DNA from: Plantago major
Taxonomy: Eukaryota > Streptophyta > Magnoliopsida > Lamiales > Plantaginaceae
Length of the DNA: 64,000 nucleotides
Assembly (NCBI GenBank): GCA_026545765.1
Contig: CM048844.1
Span: forward strand, 23,878,237 to 23,942,236
Direction of reading: 5' to 3'
Below are positions 52,426 through 64,000 of the stretch, one piece after another. The notes beneath the pieces were generated by a model. The model did not search any database. It worked only from the letters and a program-made list of their open reading frames with translations, and had not been told where the DNA came from. Numbering within the stretch: the first letter of the stretch is position 1; each line of letters begins with the position of its first letter. Both the position numbers and the translations under genes were made by a program.

Positions 52426-55400
52426 CTGTGCATATATCATAAGCAAAAGATGAATGGCGCTGTAATGCGACATGCTCTTAACAAGGACAGACCACAAATG
52501 GCTGATAGCTTAGATCTTTATCCATTACACTTTGAGATTATTTTCGTATTTCTGTACTCCTCTCGTTGTAGTCAAATATGAAATATATATAATTATTTCT
52601 TGAAATGTACACTCTAGCTCCAAAGGGAACTGAGGAGCACAAAGTTGGAGAGAACAATATTAGTATGTGATATAATATCAATACTTAAAAAAGTTAAATA
52701 TCCCCTAATTTATATCAGATACTCAAATCAACACAACATTTAGCTCATGATCCTCCTCCTTTTCCGGGCTTGGAACCGGCTGCATACGATGCAGGCAGAG
52801 TTACACAAGCACATACGCACTCCACAAGCACAATCACACATTCCCACACCACAGATACATGCAAACCAATCAGATACGAAGTTGCAAGCACAGGAAAAAT
52901 CACACTGACAAATCATGATAGGAAAAGGAAAAAAAAACACGGCTTTACGCGGTATTTCTTGTGGTACTTCTTAGTCTCGGCGTACACAGACAGCTACTAC
53001 GTACGATAGTATTTCTTCTCTTTCTTTTGGATTTTATTTTATAGGGAGGTTTCTAATAATTAATTACTAATACTAATAAAATAGTGGGCATGTAACGCAT
53101 GATAGGACATGCTAATAAGTCATTAAAATAGAGGTTGGAAAAGTAAGAGTCCTTCAAGTGGCCAATTAAATGCAAAAATGCCATGAAATTTCACCTGAAC
53201 TACAATCAAACAGTACATGTGTAACATGCATGTCTCAACATAAAGAATTAAGGTTTCCAGTAATTGCATAATAGAGCACAAAGCACACTCACGTAAGAAC
53301 ATGATAACAAGACTTTCCAATAGTATAAAGTTACATGAAACCTTAGGAACTTGATGTTACATATGATGAAAAATTGAAAATAGAACATACAGAGACAATA
53401 CAAATATAAACCAATCAAATGCAGACACAAGCAAAATCACATTTTACAGCCACCAGTCCACAACATACAGATTACATGAATTGTACATTGGTTGAAAAAA
53501 TGACAATAGAATCTGAAGTACACAGAAGGAAATTCCAATATGTCACATTCCCAATCACAGCCCAAAGCGAAGAGAGAAAAATAGACGAAAGAAAAAAAAA
53601 CAAAAACAGAATGCCACAGGAGAATAGAAGATAGAATACCCACAACATCATGGAGACAAAAGTACCAGTTCTGATTCATATATCTCATTTACACAGTTTC
53701 TCTCAACACACTTCCTTTAAAAGAGGCACCATCAGCCCTAGCTCCCTTCAAAGAACACCAATAACCATTGATCATATTGCAAATATACTTATTCAAGTTG
53801 AAATCCGAAAGGCAAGGATTTAATAGTAGGGGCATAAGAAACTTCTCCAGAAGAACATAACATGCCAAACACTTATTCCTTCCTCCAAGTATCAAGTATG
53901 AAGCCAAACTAGCATGTGGAATACAGTTGCAGCATCAAAAGACAAATGAAGAGCAAAAACAGTACAAGAGATCCTGAATCCACAGAAGGATGTCAAACCA
54001 GAATGAACAACTAAATGTGTATGGAGAAATCAGTCACATTTCAGGTTTTACGGCACATCAACATTTCAAAAGAGATAGATAATCAGTATTAGTAGACCCT
54101 AGGAAAGGATGCATTCAAAAAATCAATACAAAGCCCCAACAAGCAGACAAAATATTCACCTTGCACCCTTGCAAAAAAATATGATTCCTTTTTCCAAGTT
54201 TACAGTTTTATAATCTTTTAACAACACCGCATGAAGAAAGACCACAATCTTGAATATGACAAAGAAGTGATCAAGACCAAACTGAATCAACAGAACCACA
54301 TTTTTCCCCATCAGATACATCGAAACTTAGGACAGAAGACCAAAAAACCAACTTGGTCATGATGTTTGAATCACCAGAGAAAATCTTTTCAAGAACAGCA
54401 AACAGACAACAAGATTTAGGAAAGAGAGGAACAAAATCCAAGAGACAGCGCTGTACAACTTTTATTGACACACTTCTCACATGTGCAAACAATAAGCAGG
54501 ACCCTTCAATAAGCAGATTGAAAATGCCGTTTAACCATGACCATCCAGATGAGAAGAGAACTGAATCTGTGACACATAGAACATGAAAAGCTGAGATATA
54601 TAGATTGGACCGAGAAAAGGACACAGCAAATAGCAGAGAAGGCAAAGCAGCTCCCTAGTAGGCACTGGAGTAATTCAGTTCAGCTCCAAATCCTAACCAA
54701 AAAAAGACACTCTTTTACACAGTCGAGAAACTTTCAATAAGCATGTTACCTCTCTCAAACAACTACAAGACCAAACAACTACAGGGGTAAAAAGAAAAAA
54801 AGAAAGAAAGAAAGAAAGAAATAGAATGGGGAAAAAGGCAGAAATTGAAGTAAACGAAGAAGCAAATTTCCAGAGAAAATCGTACATAAATTATTAATAC
54901 TCGAGAACATATATATAGAAAAAGTACACTAACCCGCCTTCTTATACAATTACCTTCAAAGGACATCAACGGACATAGATCCCAAGAAGAACAACCATAT
55001 GACCAGTTTTGCACAAGTACTAAGTTAAGCTACAAATCAGACCCCAGGGATTTTCATAGTAGGGACAGGATAGCTTCTCCAGGGAAGTACATGCCAAGTA
55101 GATCTGATGAACGGACTAGCATGTCAAATATTGCCACAGAATCACATGGCAAATGAAGAGTAAAAACAGTGCGAGGGCCCCGAGATTTTATGACATCTAT
55201 ATTCCCAAAGTAAACAAAAAATCAGAACTGGTAGACCTCACGGAAAGGTGCTCAAAAAAGTTGAATGACCATATAGGAAGAGGTCCGCAGAAACCACGAA
55301 ATAACAGCCATATAGCATTATCTGGGCAAAAAAAAAAAAAAAAAAAAGTTCAACCAACTTACAACAGCTTCACCACATCAGATTCAGAGCAAATAACCTC

Positions 55401-57039
55401 CAGGTTAAAGAGACTAGCAAAGAAGCCAAGGGCACTTTAAAAACTCACGCAACATACGACCTACTCAAGCAACAAACACAAGATAGAGGACCCGGCGTGC
55501 CGATAATCTCAAACTGCCATGAATAACTAACGCAGCACATGCCTGTTACAGCGTCCACCTGCACCAATACCATCTTAAAACCCCATGTATTCCTTCTTTT
55601 ATGTATGATGTCAAACTAGCACGTGATATACTGTTGGCAAAACCAGACTACAAGAGAGAGAAACCAGTGCAAGGCATCAATTCTAAATCCTAAGCATCTG
55701 AAATAAGCATTAAATCGGAACAAATAAACCTGTCCAGAGAATAACAGACAAATCCCAAGTTCCATGACATATCTACATTCCAAAATATAGAATATCAGGA
55801 CTGGTAGACCGGAAAGAAAAGGATGTACCCAAATATTGAATGGCTGGATAGGAAGAAGATACAACTATGCAGAAACCATGAGATAACAGTCATAGCAGTA
55901 GACAAATAAGAAAAGGATCCTCTGAACCAACTCACAATCAAAGAAGAAACAAACCTGCTCTAATTGCTAAGCACATCATACAATCCATTGGGAACTATAT
56001 AACCTTTATCTGAACATATAAAGGCCAGACAAGGAAATGGTCAATCAAAGCGATAAGTGTGGTAAGAATGGAAGCGCACACATTCCATCCAAATACGAGC
56101 ATCGTCATAAACCTCTTTTGACTCCATAAAAAGAACAGCATAGGAAATATCACTTCCACCCCAGCATAGAAAATATCACTTCCACCCAGCAGATGAAAAG
56201 AAGACACATTCGAAGTCAAGAAAAGTTCAAACAGACAAATAAAATACAAAATTAAGAATAAAAAGATAACTCAATAGAAAGGGTATATGGCCACAACCAC
56301 CACCTCCTGGAGCATACGAGAGAAGCATATTCGTAATTTTCCAAAATGATCATCCTCTTACATCTCTGCAATCCAAGAATGTAACCCATGTGGAAGGAAA
56401 AGAACCGTCTACTTAAAAGATATATCATCAAACACTTGCTGGAAAAGAAAAATTAACCATGACCACAATCACACGGAGTACTACATTAAGCTGAAATTGA
56501 ACTGTCTTACAGGGTTTCTTTGGAAGAGATATCATCAACCACAGCTCCCTGGGAAGAAAAATCAACATCCATGACCATGATCGCATGATGTACTATGTTA
56601 TAAATTCAACTACAAGGAGTTAAAAGTAGGGATATGAAAGCTTCTCCAGAAGAATATAACATGCCAAGTGCACCTTCGCTTTTCACGTTCGATGCCAAAT
56701 CAGAATTTGCAATACTGTTGTTGAAACACACAACAAATAGAATAAAATCGGAATGCAGACTGTTCGAAACCTCCCATAAAAGAAACTGTAAGCAGAATGT
56801 TCATCTTAACCTGTACTGGATAATCATGGTCATATTTTAAGTAGACAAATAATCTGAACTGCTTGCCCTTGGATAAAAGAAACTAATCCAACACATACTG
56901 ATGGTTTGTAAAAGTGATTACTCTCTTCTATGTCTAGCTGCCCCCGCAGAACAGACAAAAGATCCAATGAACATAATTTTCCAAATCAAACCCATAGGGG
57001 AGAAGAACAATGACACAGCTTCTAAAAATTAAAACCAAG

Positions 57040-58690
57040 AACTCTGACCACGATTGTGCAAGTAGCACTGAACCAAATTTAAGAGTAGGGACAGGAAAAA
57101 CTTCTCCATGAGAACCTAACACCGTCCTTTCTTTGTTCATTTATGATGCCAAGCTAGCATGTGCAATACTGCTCCAGAATAACAGGGCAAACTAAGAGCA
57201 AAAAAATGCAACTAAACCTTTCATAAAACAAACTCAAACCAGAACAACAAAACCTGTTTGAAGATTCATGGTCAAATAGTAAACCTTAGAAAATACGATG
57301 CACTCAGAACTTGAATGACCGGACACGAAGATATACACCGTCACAGGAATAACGAGATAATATCAATATCAGTAGCCGAACATGAAATAATACTGCTGTG
57401 AATAGTTAAGACCATATACTATTTGCACGTTCACGTCCTTAAGGGCGTGCTCTATCCTTTCTCTGTACAACCTACACAGGCAACAATGACAAATAGAGGA
57501 CTTGTATGCCATAATCAGCTTTCGTGAATAACTTATAATATACAGACCAGTTGCACATCTCACATTCTGAGTACCAAGAGAATAAATTTTGACCTTTTCC
57601 CTCAAGACCTCTTTAAACTTTGCTAGAAAGGCTGCCACTTTGACATAATCACACCAGACTGTCAATTAAAGGGTCCTAACAGGCCAGTCGCGAAATTTTA
57701 TAATGTGATGAGCACAAGTAAACCAAGTGAATCTGGCAAATTATTATGAGGAATGAGATAAAGCAAATTAGCAAATCCATATGACAACACTTTTAAGCTC
57801 ATCTCAACTTCCCATATATTCTAACCAACAAAAGGTGTGCTCTGACTCATGAAGCAGAACTCAATCACAAAAGAGAAGGCATCAATCAACTCCACTAACT
57901 GCACACGAAACAAAAGCCAAGCAACTATGCATTCTTTGTCACATATCAGAGACAACTACATCATTCAAGAGATTAGAAGCTAAAGAATATTCAATGTATA
58001 CCATCATAGATGTGTTATATATACAAACTCAAGAACCACTTGGCCAACTGGAGGACAAAAAAAGGAAGGCCTACACAAGTCAGCAGGATAAATAACGCAT
58101 GCCCTTTATACGACACTTCTACATAATCCATCATGTTGTTCTTTATAGTATTTATATACACGACGTGTCCTCATCAACAATCCATACAGAAGACCAAAAA
58201 GGAAAGAGTGTCAATAAGTAGGATTATACACCTTCCATCCATGTAAAAGAATCATCAGAAACCTAACGCGAGGATAATTCCAATCTCATCTAAGAGCTGT
58301 CCATTATCTGTTAAGAAGTCAAAGGCAGGGACAGGTAAAGGAAACCATGTGTGCATGATTGCTCAAGAAAATGAAAATCGAAAAAGCAATCTAATGAAAT
58401 ATGATCTGGAATTCAAAACCAGTTGACAAGCATCCTTCACATTATACACCAAGAGAGCATATCTGCACCAACAGAAAGTGGCAAAGACATGGGTCATAGT
58501 GCAACTCTTATCGCAATGGCAGGAATTGGATAAAAAGAAGTCATTAAAACAAAGACTCTTCAAAGTTGGGGAGATAACCAAAAACCATATGAAATGAAGA
58601 GAACCACTCTGTACGCAGAAGCATATCCTCTCTTCAGAAATCATGGACATCCAAGGGTAATAAGGGATCAGGGTTTAAGAGAACCTTATC
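57040..58690. repeat. Large tandem duplication, unit 1
   Basis: Homologous in order to 60285-62225. Shared segments include GATGCCAAGCTAGCATGTGCAA, CAAGTGAATCTGGCAAA, GAATGAGATAAAGCAAA-type, CAGCAGGATAAATA, ATACACCTTCCATCCAT, TTCAAAACCAGTTG and CCTCTCTTCAGAAATCAT. Offsets between matching segments are about 3.0-3.5 kb. The unit has several small deletions relative to its partner. Confidence 0.8.
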
Positions 58691-60284
58691 ACACAATTCC
58701 CATTTTAGAGGCATCATCAGACAAAGCTCCCTGAAAAGAAAACCATGACCGTGATTGCACTAGTACAAAGTGAAGCTAAAGACAAACAACGGTGTGACAG
58801 TAGGGTCATAGAAACTTCTCCGGTAGAACATGACACGCAAGGAACACCTTCCTGTTTCATGTATGATGCCAAAGTGCCAAACTATCATTTGCAATACTGT
58901 TGTCAAATCACACAACAAACGATGCAAGAGATTCTAAAATAACCTCAAATGGAAAGGAACAGGAAGCAGAATGCAACAATAGTCTGTACCAGATAGTCCA
59001 ATTCAAGGTATCAGGACACGCCTGCATTCCAAACAAGAACATGCTTGCAAGATCTTAGAAAAATGATTGCAATGCACCCCCGAGAATGTACTTGGAACAA
59101 TTTTGACAAAAATGTGCCAGATGAAATGCATGGAAGAGAATGAACCACCTTACAAACTCCCCCAAGAATATTTATAGTCAGGCACGGCACTCTGAAAAGA
59201 ATATAACCAATATCCATGGACACGTTGTGCAAGTACTAAGTTAAGTTGAAATCAAACCACAAGGATTTAAGATTAGGGACAGAAACTTCTCCAAGGAAAC
59301 ATAGCATGCCAAGTAATCCTTTCTTCTTTCATGTATGATGCCAACTTACCATGTTGATATGTGTAAGGGTCCTGATTCTAACCGTCTCATAAAAGAAACT
59401 CGAACAAGAACAACTAAACCTGTTCAAAGAACCATGTCACATTGAAGCTTTCATGAGATATCTACATTCCAAAGTAGACAAACATTTTGGAACTGGCAGA
59501 CTTCGGAAAAAGGATGTACTTAAAAAAAGAATCACCAGATCAGAAGAGGATTCTCACGAAACCACGAGATGACAGCCATAGAAATAGACAGGCTAGAAAA
59601 GGAAATTCAATCAACTTATATAACAGCTTCATTGTATCAGATTCAGAACTCATAACCACAGTCAGCTGCAAAAATATACAACTAGAGAAGAAACCAGTCC
59701 GCTGTGAATAGATAGCACATCTCAAGGAAGAGAATTTTAACCATCCTTTATACACAAACAACAAAAACAAGATAGGGAACCTTGTATGCCGATAATGGAA
59801 AGAATGGAAGAACATAATCCATGTGGAAGAAAAAGGAACATCTTGCACAGTTCCCTTAAAAGTGACATCATCAACACACAGCTCCCTGGAAAGAAAAATC
59901 AATAGCCCTCACCATGATTGTGCAAAGTACCATGTTAAGCGGAATTGAACTGCAAGGATTTAATAGCAGGGACAAGAAAACTTCTCCAGAAGAATGTAAC
60001 ATCCCAAGCACTCCCTCCCTTTTTCATGTTCGGTGCGATGCCAAATAACATCTGCATTACTGTTCTTGACACACAGGACAAATGAAGAACAAAAACACTG
60101 TAGAATGTTCAGCTTAACCTGTACCAGATAATCCATGGTCATATACTCGTATCCAATATTGGCAAGCACTTCCAAATTTGCTTTTCAATAGTTTGTAAAA
60201 ACGACTCTAGTGCCTCTTTACATGCAGCAGATAAAAGACCAATGAATATATTTTCCAGATCAAAACCAAGAAATGTGACCATGA

Positions 60285-62225
60285 TTGAGCAAGTTACGTT
60301 AGAACTACAGGGATTCAGCATTATGGACAGACAAAACTTCTCCACAAGAACAAGCAAAGTACTCCTTTCTTTGTTCATTTAAGATGCCAAGCTAGCATGT
60401 GCAAAACTGTTCCAGGATAACGACAAATGAAGAGCAAAAAAACGCAACTAAACTCAAACCATAACAGCAGAACCTGTTTGACGATTCATGGTCGAATAGC
60501 AGTTTCATGAAATATCCACCTTCCAAAACATAATAAATAAATAAAATAAATAATCATAAACGGTAGACCTTAGGCGAAAACGATGCACTAACAAAATTGA
60601 ATGACTGGAATAGAAAGATATCGCCGGACATAAAATGATATTGCTGTGAATAGCTACGCTCCTATCGTGTCTACAGATCTCACCATCCTTGACTTATCAT
60701 GCCAGACTGTCTAACAAGCCAGTTGTGAAATAATACTATAATGTGTTGAGAACAAGTAAATCAAGTGAATCTGGCAAAGCATTATGAGGAATGAGATGAA
60801 GCAAACCCATAAGTTAACATCCTTTAAGCTCCATCTTAACTTTCCATATCTAACCACCAAAAAGTCTGGTCCAATTCCATATGAAGCAGAACTCAATCAA
60901 AAAATAGAAGGCATCAACTGCACTAACTGCAAGAGACAAAAGCCAAGCAAACTACACATCCTTTGTCACAGATGAGAAACAACTACATCGTCCAAGACAG
61001 AAGAAGCTAAAAGAAATACAACATATACCATCAAATATGAGTTATATGCAGCTTCAAGAGTTGCCACTCAGCCATCTGGAAGACAAAAACAGAACACCTA
61101 TGCAAATCAGCAGGATAAATACCACGCACTTACACAACCCATCGTGTTGTTCTCTATACAAGATATGTCCACAGATCGTGTATCCCAAAAGAAAGTCTGA
61201 TAAGGGAATTGTACACCTTCCATCCATATATGAGTATCAATAAAAAAACCTCAAGTAAGAACAATATCCATCTCGCCTAACAGCTGTCATTTATCTGATA
61301 AGAAGACAAGGACACGACAAGGAAACCATATGAACATGACTGATGCAGCTGCAACGATTTGAGAAAAAGGATAATTGAAAAAGAAAACTAATGAAATACG
61401 ACGTGAATTCAAAACCAGTTGGAAAACAATCCTTCTCATCTTGCACCTATTATGCACCAAGAAAGCATCAGAAGTATTACGTCTGCACCAACTAAAGAGA
61501 AAGAAAGAAAGAACAGAGATATAGAACGTATCCATGTAAGGCTGATCACAAATTCACAACGGCAAGAATTAACTGGAAAAAAAAAGGGAAGTGTTTAAAA
61601 ATAAGAACTCTTCAAAGTAGGGGAGATGACCAAAAAACTAGCAAGCTTGTTCATGAAGCCCAAACCACCTGATCATATCTTACATCTACAACATACCTAT
61701 AAAAGAAAGGCAAGCGAACATAATTTGAGAATAAGTAAATTATAATTATATACATATATCCGTAATCCAAGAGACAGAGGTGCACAACTAGCCTTGACAC
61801 AACTAATTTAACAGAAAACACGAGAGAAATGCATAAGAGCATGGAAAACGAGTATAAAATTGGGTAAATCAAGAAGAGAAGAAAAATCAAATAATAGAAA
61901 CAGACCTTTGCTTCCATCTACTTTACGTTTCAACCAGCAAATTTGTAGAGCTATACCAACACAGATTCATGAACCAAGCATGATAAATATTGATCAAATC
62001 CGGACCCTTGACACCAAGCAATCAAGTAGCTAGGCATTAAAACAATCAAATAGCTAGGCATTAAAACTATACATGGAATGAAGATCCATTACACAATTCG
62101 TGCACATAAGCATATATATCCTCTCGTCAGAAATCATCACCCTGCCATATCGATCAAGTCCAAACAGAAGAAAAGTAAAAGGCAATTAAGGGTAATAAGA
62201 CGGCGGATCGGAGTTGAAATTGTAA
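60285..62225. repeat. Large tandem duplication, unit 2 (promoter-proximal)
   Basis: Partner of 57040-58690. This copy sits directly next to the TATA-containing end at 62593-62602, so the other unit may be a duplicated first intron/exon region lacking the promoter. Identity is clear by eye but I did not measure it. Confidence 0.8.
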
Positions 62226-62592
62226 ACCTTCTATGGACATATATTCATATACACATCACGATCAACCTCCCAAAATCCAGATACGAAGAAACCACATAAG
62301 CGTCAAGCGAGCCCTATCTGAATCCAAAAACAGAAAAGGTTATCGAAGAAGAACAGGGAGGAAGATTATCGCGAATTCGTCATCATCATCAACCAAAGAA
62401 TAGCATATCATCATCGATCAAAATAAAAGAACTCCAAAACTAGCAAAAAGTTCGTGTCTCGCCATTATCGATGATCAAAAAAGACAGAAGAAGGAGAAGA
62501 AGCAAATTAACCAAATACTAGAGAGAGAGGATGATGTTGAATTGATGATTGAAGAGAAGAAAGAAGATATAAGAATTGAGAACCCAACCTGT

Positions 62593-62602
62593 GTATTTAT
62601 AG
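62593..62602 (-). promoter_or_regulatory. TATA box of the candidate noncoding transcript
   Basis: CTATAAATAC on the minus strand is followed downstream by a CT-rich leader (CTCTCTCTCTAG near 62521-62532, complement). This is a textbook plant core promoter, though no long ORF follows it. Confidence 0.5.
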
Positions 62603-63056
62603 AGAAAGAAACCGTGTTCGAATAGGATATGGAAAAGTCGGTCAATAAGGTCGGTTAGTTACTCCGTGTTTGTTGACCAACCGTTGACCATGACTCATTT
62701 AACCGCTTAAACAGTGGGCGAGTCAAGCTTTAAATATAAAATAGAAAAGGTAAATAGCCTTAGAAAATAACTGGAAAATTGGCGTACGAACTTTCAACTT
62801 ATTAATATTGTTGAAAAAAACTATTTAATTAGTAATAATTTACATTATTGTATTGTAGAACTATTAATTATAGTGCAAGTTTTAATAAAATTAAACCATA
62901 TAATATGTTGCAAGGAAAAAGTAGTTAAGATGAGGGGTAAAAAAGAAAAAGAAAAGTTGGTCCGCTACTATCCTGATAGTCTTCCCTTTTTATAGAAGTA
63001 ATAGATAGATATCGGGGTTAATCGGTGAAAAATACACGAGGTAAACCGTAAATAGT
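62603..63056. other. Upstream region of the candidate noncoding transcript
   Basis: Contains TTGACCAACCGTTGACCATGACTC (62673-62696), with two TTGAC W-box cores close together, which are binding sites for WRKY factors. The rest is AT-rich with no gene. Confidence 0.4.
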
Positions 63057-63294
63057 AAGTCTCCTGAGAGACGGTCTCTAGATAATTTATCTAGACACGG
63101 ACCTATATTGTCAAGAAAATCATCGGCGTTATTAATCAAAACACATATGTTCTCAACATTGGTATTTTTTTCATATTACAACAATACTTATTTCATTAAC
63201 AACATAGATGTTTTGATTAATAACATGGATGGTTTTATTTATAACATATGTCGTATCTAAATAAGTAATCTAGAGACCGTCTCTCATGAGACTT
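63057..63294. mobile_element. Palindromic MITE, GAGACGGTCTC family, best-preserved copy
   Basis: The left end AAGTCTCCTGAGAGACGG and the right end (complement AAGTCTCATGAGAGACGG) form long inverted repeats that continue through TCTCTAGAT. The centre reads TATGTTCTCAACATTGG. It shows the uninterrupted form of the element that is split by the MULE at 37841-39181. A target duplication is not evident, so the superfamily is open. Confidence 0.7.
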
Positions 63295-63419
63295 TGTGAA
63301 CTTTAAAAACTCCGAACAATTATAATTGAGCCTGGTATCGACCTCAGTTTCCTTTTATGGCCGGAAGCTCGGTTTCATTCATCAATGGAGTGATCCTTCC
63401 AATTCTGTACTATTGAAAC

Positions 63420-64000
63420 CAGGGACGGAGAGAGGGGTGGCGCCCCCAAAATTTTCATTTTCTTTATTATTGTAGGCATATTTTAGAAAATTATATGTTC
63501 GGCCACCCCTTAATTTTTTTAGTTAGTACATTTAATTAGTCGGATTTATAATTAAACAAGTTTAGAAAATTATAATTAAACATCGGTGATATACATATAC
63601 ATACAGAATGATATAAAAGGTATACGTACTCATAAAACATTATACATATACTTGAGAACATCAAGCCGTCTCACTAATACACGTCTCTTCCAGGACTTTG
63701 TGATTAAGGAGATAATTTACTAATTAATTAATTTAAAAATGTTATACATACAGATTTTATACTTTTGGAGCAAGTTCTAAGCGTGCATTTTCAGTCATGA
63801 AAATTGCATAGAGAAGACTGCGGAGTTCGATGGAGGATGACTTCTTGTCTAGCAATTTGATAATGCATATTGAAAAAGGAATTGTCGAGTGTTTTGACAT
63901 TGATTCAAAAAAAACATTGATGATTTTGAGAAGATGAATAGATGTAGAATACGATTTTCATAGAAGTGGGTCGTTTATTCATTTTTTGTTTGCATTTATC
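63420..64000 (+). mobile_element. Decayed hAT element (MYM/TTF-type transposase remnant), running off the window
   Basis: CAGGGACGGAGAGAGGGGTGG at 63420 is a hAT-type terminus. From about 63775 to 63930 the plus-strand frame encodes RAFSVMKIA-stop-RRLRSSMEDDFLS...LIMHIEKGIVECFD, which matches the C-terminal dimerisation region of plant hAT transposases of the TTF/MYM zinc-finger type. A TAG stop lies inside it, and the upstream part of the transposase is absent, so it is dead. Confidence 0.65.

Larger units (their letters stand above)
51914..62580 (-). ncRNA. Candidate long noncoding transcript over a tandemly duplicated region
   Basis: A 10.6-kb stretch has no ORF longer than 124 codons on either strand and no recognisable domain, yet it is not simple junk. 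It starts (minus strand) below a good TATA box at 62593-62602 with a CT-rich leader. The first ATG (about 62466) opens only a 15-codon frame. A degenerate module around ACTTCTCCAGAAGAACATAACATGCCAAG recurs at least eight times (near 53841, 55072, 56641, 57101, 58813, 59284, 59981 and 60337). A second module, GGAGCTNTGNNTGATGATG on the minus strand after a pyrimidine-rich AG, recurs near 53740, 56555, 58735 and 59900 and could be repeated small exons. Transcription is inferred only; the repeats may also be old mobile DNA. Confidence 0.3.

Noticed and set aside
52750-52800. tRNA-like T arm (CCGGTTCCAAGCCCGG on the minus strand)
   Set aside because: Only the T-arm-like motif is present; there is no D arm, anticodon arm or acceptor stem.
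53737-53760. miR159/miR319-like core (TTGAAGGGAGCT on the minus strand)
   Set aside because: Twelve bases match, but the other copies of the module read CAGGGAGCT after a T-rich run, so the match is due to one copy's drift. No hairpin partner is seen.
54271-54645. 124-codon minus-strand ORF, the longest in the noncoding locus
   Set aside because: Composition is Ser/Phe/Leu-rich and typical of translated CT-rich DNA. It has no domain and no counterpart frame in the other repeat units.

Overview
This window is nuclear DNA of a flowering plant. The genes have many GT-AG introns, two nuclear genes encode plastid-targeted proteins, and the intergenic space is full of plant mobile elements: solo LTRs, tRNA-derived SINEs, and Stowaway-, Harbinger-, hAT-, Mutator- and CACTA-type DNA elements. 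Protein flavour suggests a eudicot, perhaps an asterid, but the species cannot be read from the sequence alone. I assembled all gene models by hand from splice sites and reading-frame continuity; no transcript evidence was available.

Layout. 0.7-1.5 kb: a two-exon GPI-anchored lipid-transfer protein gene (+). 1.8-7.9 kb: a mobile-element graveyard (Harbinger-like MITE, Stowaway-like MITE, a SINE split by a solo LTR, and a hAT-like element split by another solo LTR). 9.07-18.35 kb: an 11-exon WD40/inositol polyphosphate 5-phosphatase gene of the FRA3/5PTase12-14 class (+, 1133 aa). 20.05-22.22 kb: a 5-exon NADPH-dependent 2-alkenal/double-bond reductase gene (+, 348 aa). 22.57-28.62 kb and 33.40-37.12 kb: a tandem pair of intact 12-exon genes (both -) for the regulatory small subunit of acetohydroxyacid synthase (495 and 486 aa), separated by a truncated Ty3-type retrotransposon, a CACTA end and satellite-like repeats. 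37.5-39.3 kb: a nested Mutator-like element inside a palindromic MITE. 40.33-48.58 kb: a 14-exon mitochondrial LETM1 gene (+, 761 aa). 49.18-49.45 kb: a small secreted-peptide gene (-). 50.26-51.91 kb: a second member of the solo-LTR family. 51.9-62.6 kb: a large tandemly duplicated region with a good TATA box at its right end and no convincing protein, best read as a candidate long noncoding transcript (-). 63.0-64.0 kb: a palindromic MITE and a decayed hAT element.

The genes do not form a pathway. They are independent housekeeping or cell-wall/stress genes: phosphoinositide signalling, detoxification of reactive carbonyls, branched-chain amino-acid synthesis in plastids, and mitochondrial ion homeostasis. 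The items most worth following are the tandem AHAS small-subunit pair with changes at ACT-domain control residues in one copy, the duplicated noncoding locus at 52-62.6 kb, and the small peptide precursor with three SPQ-type repeats.
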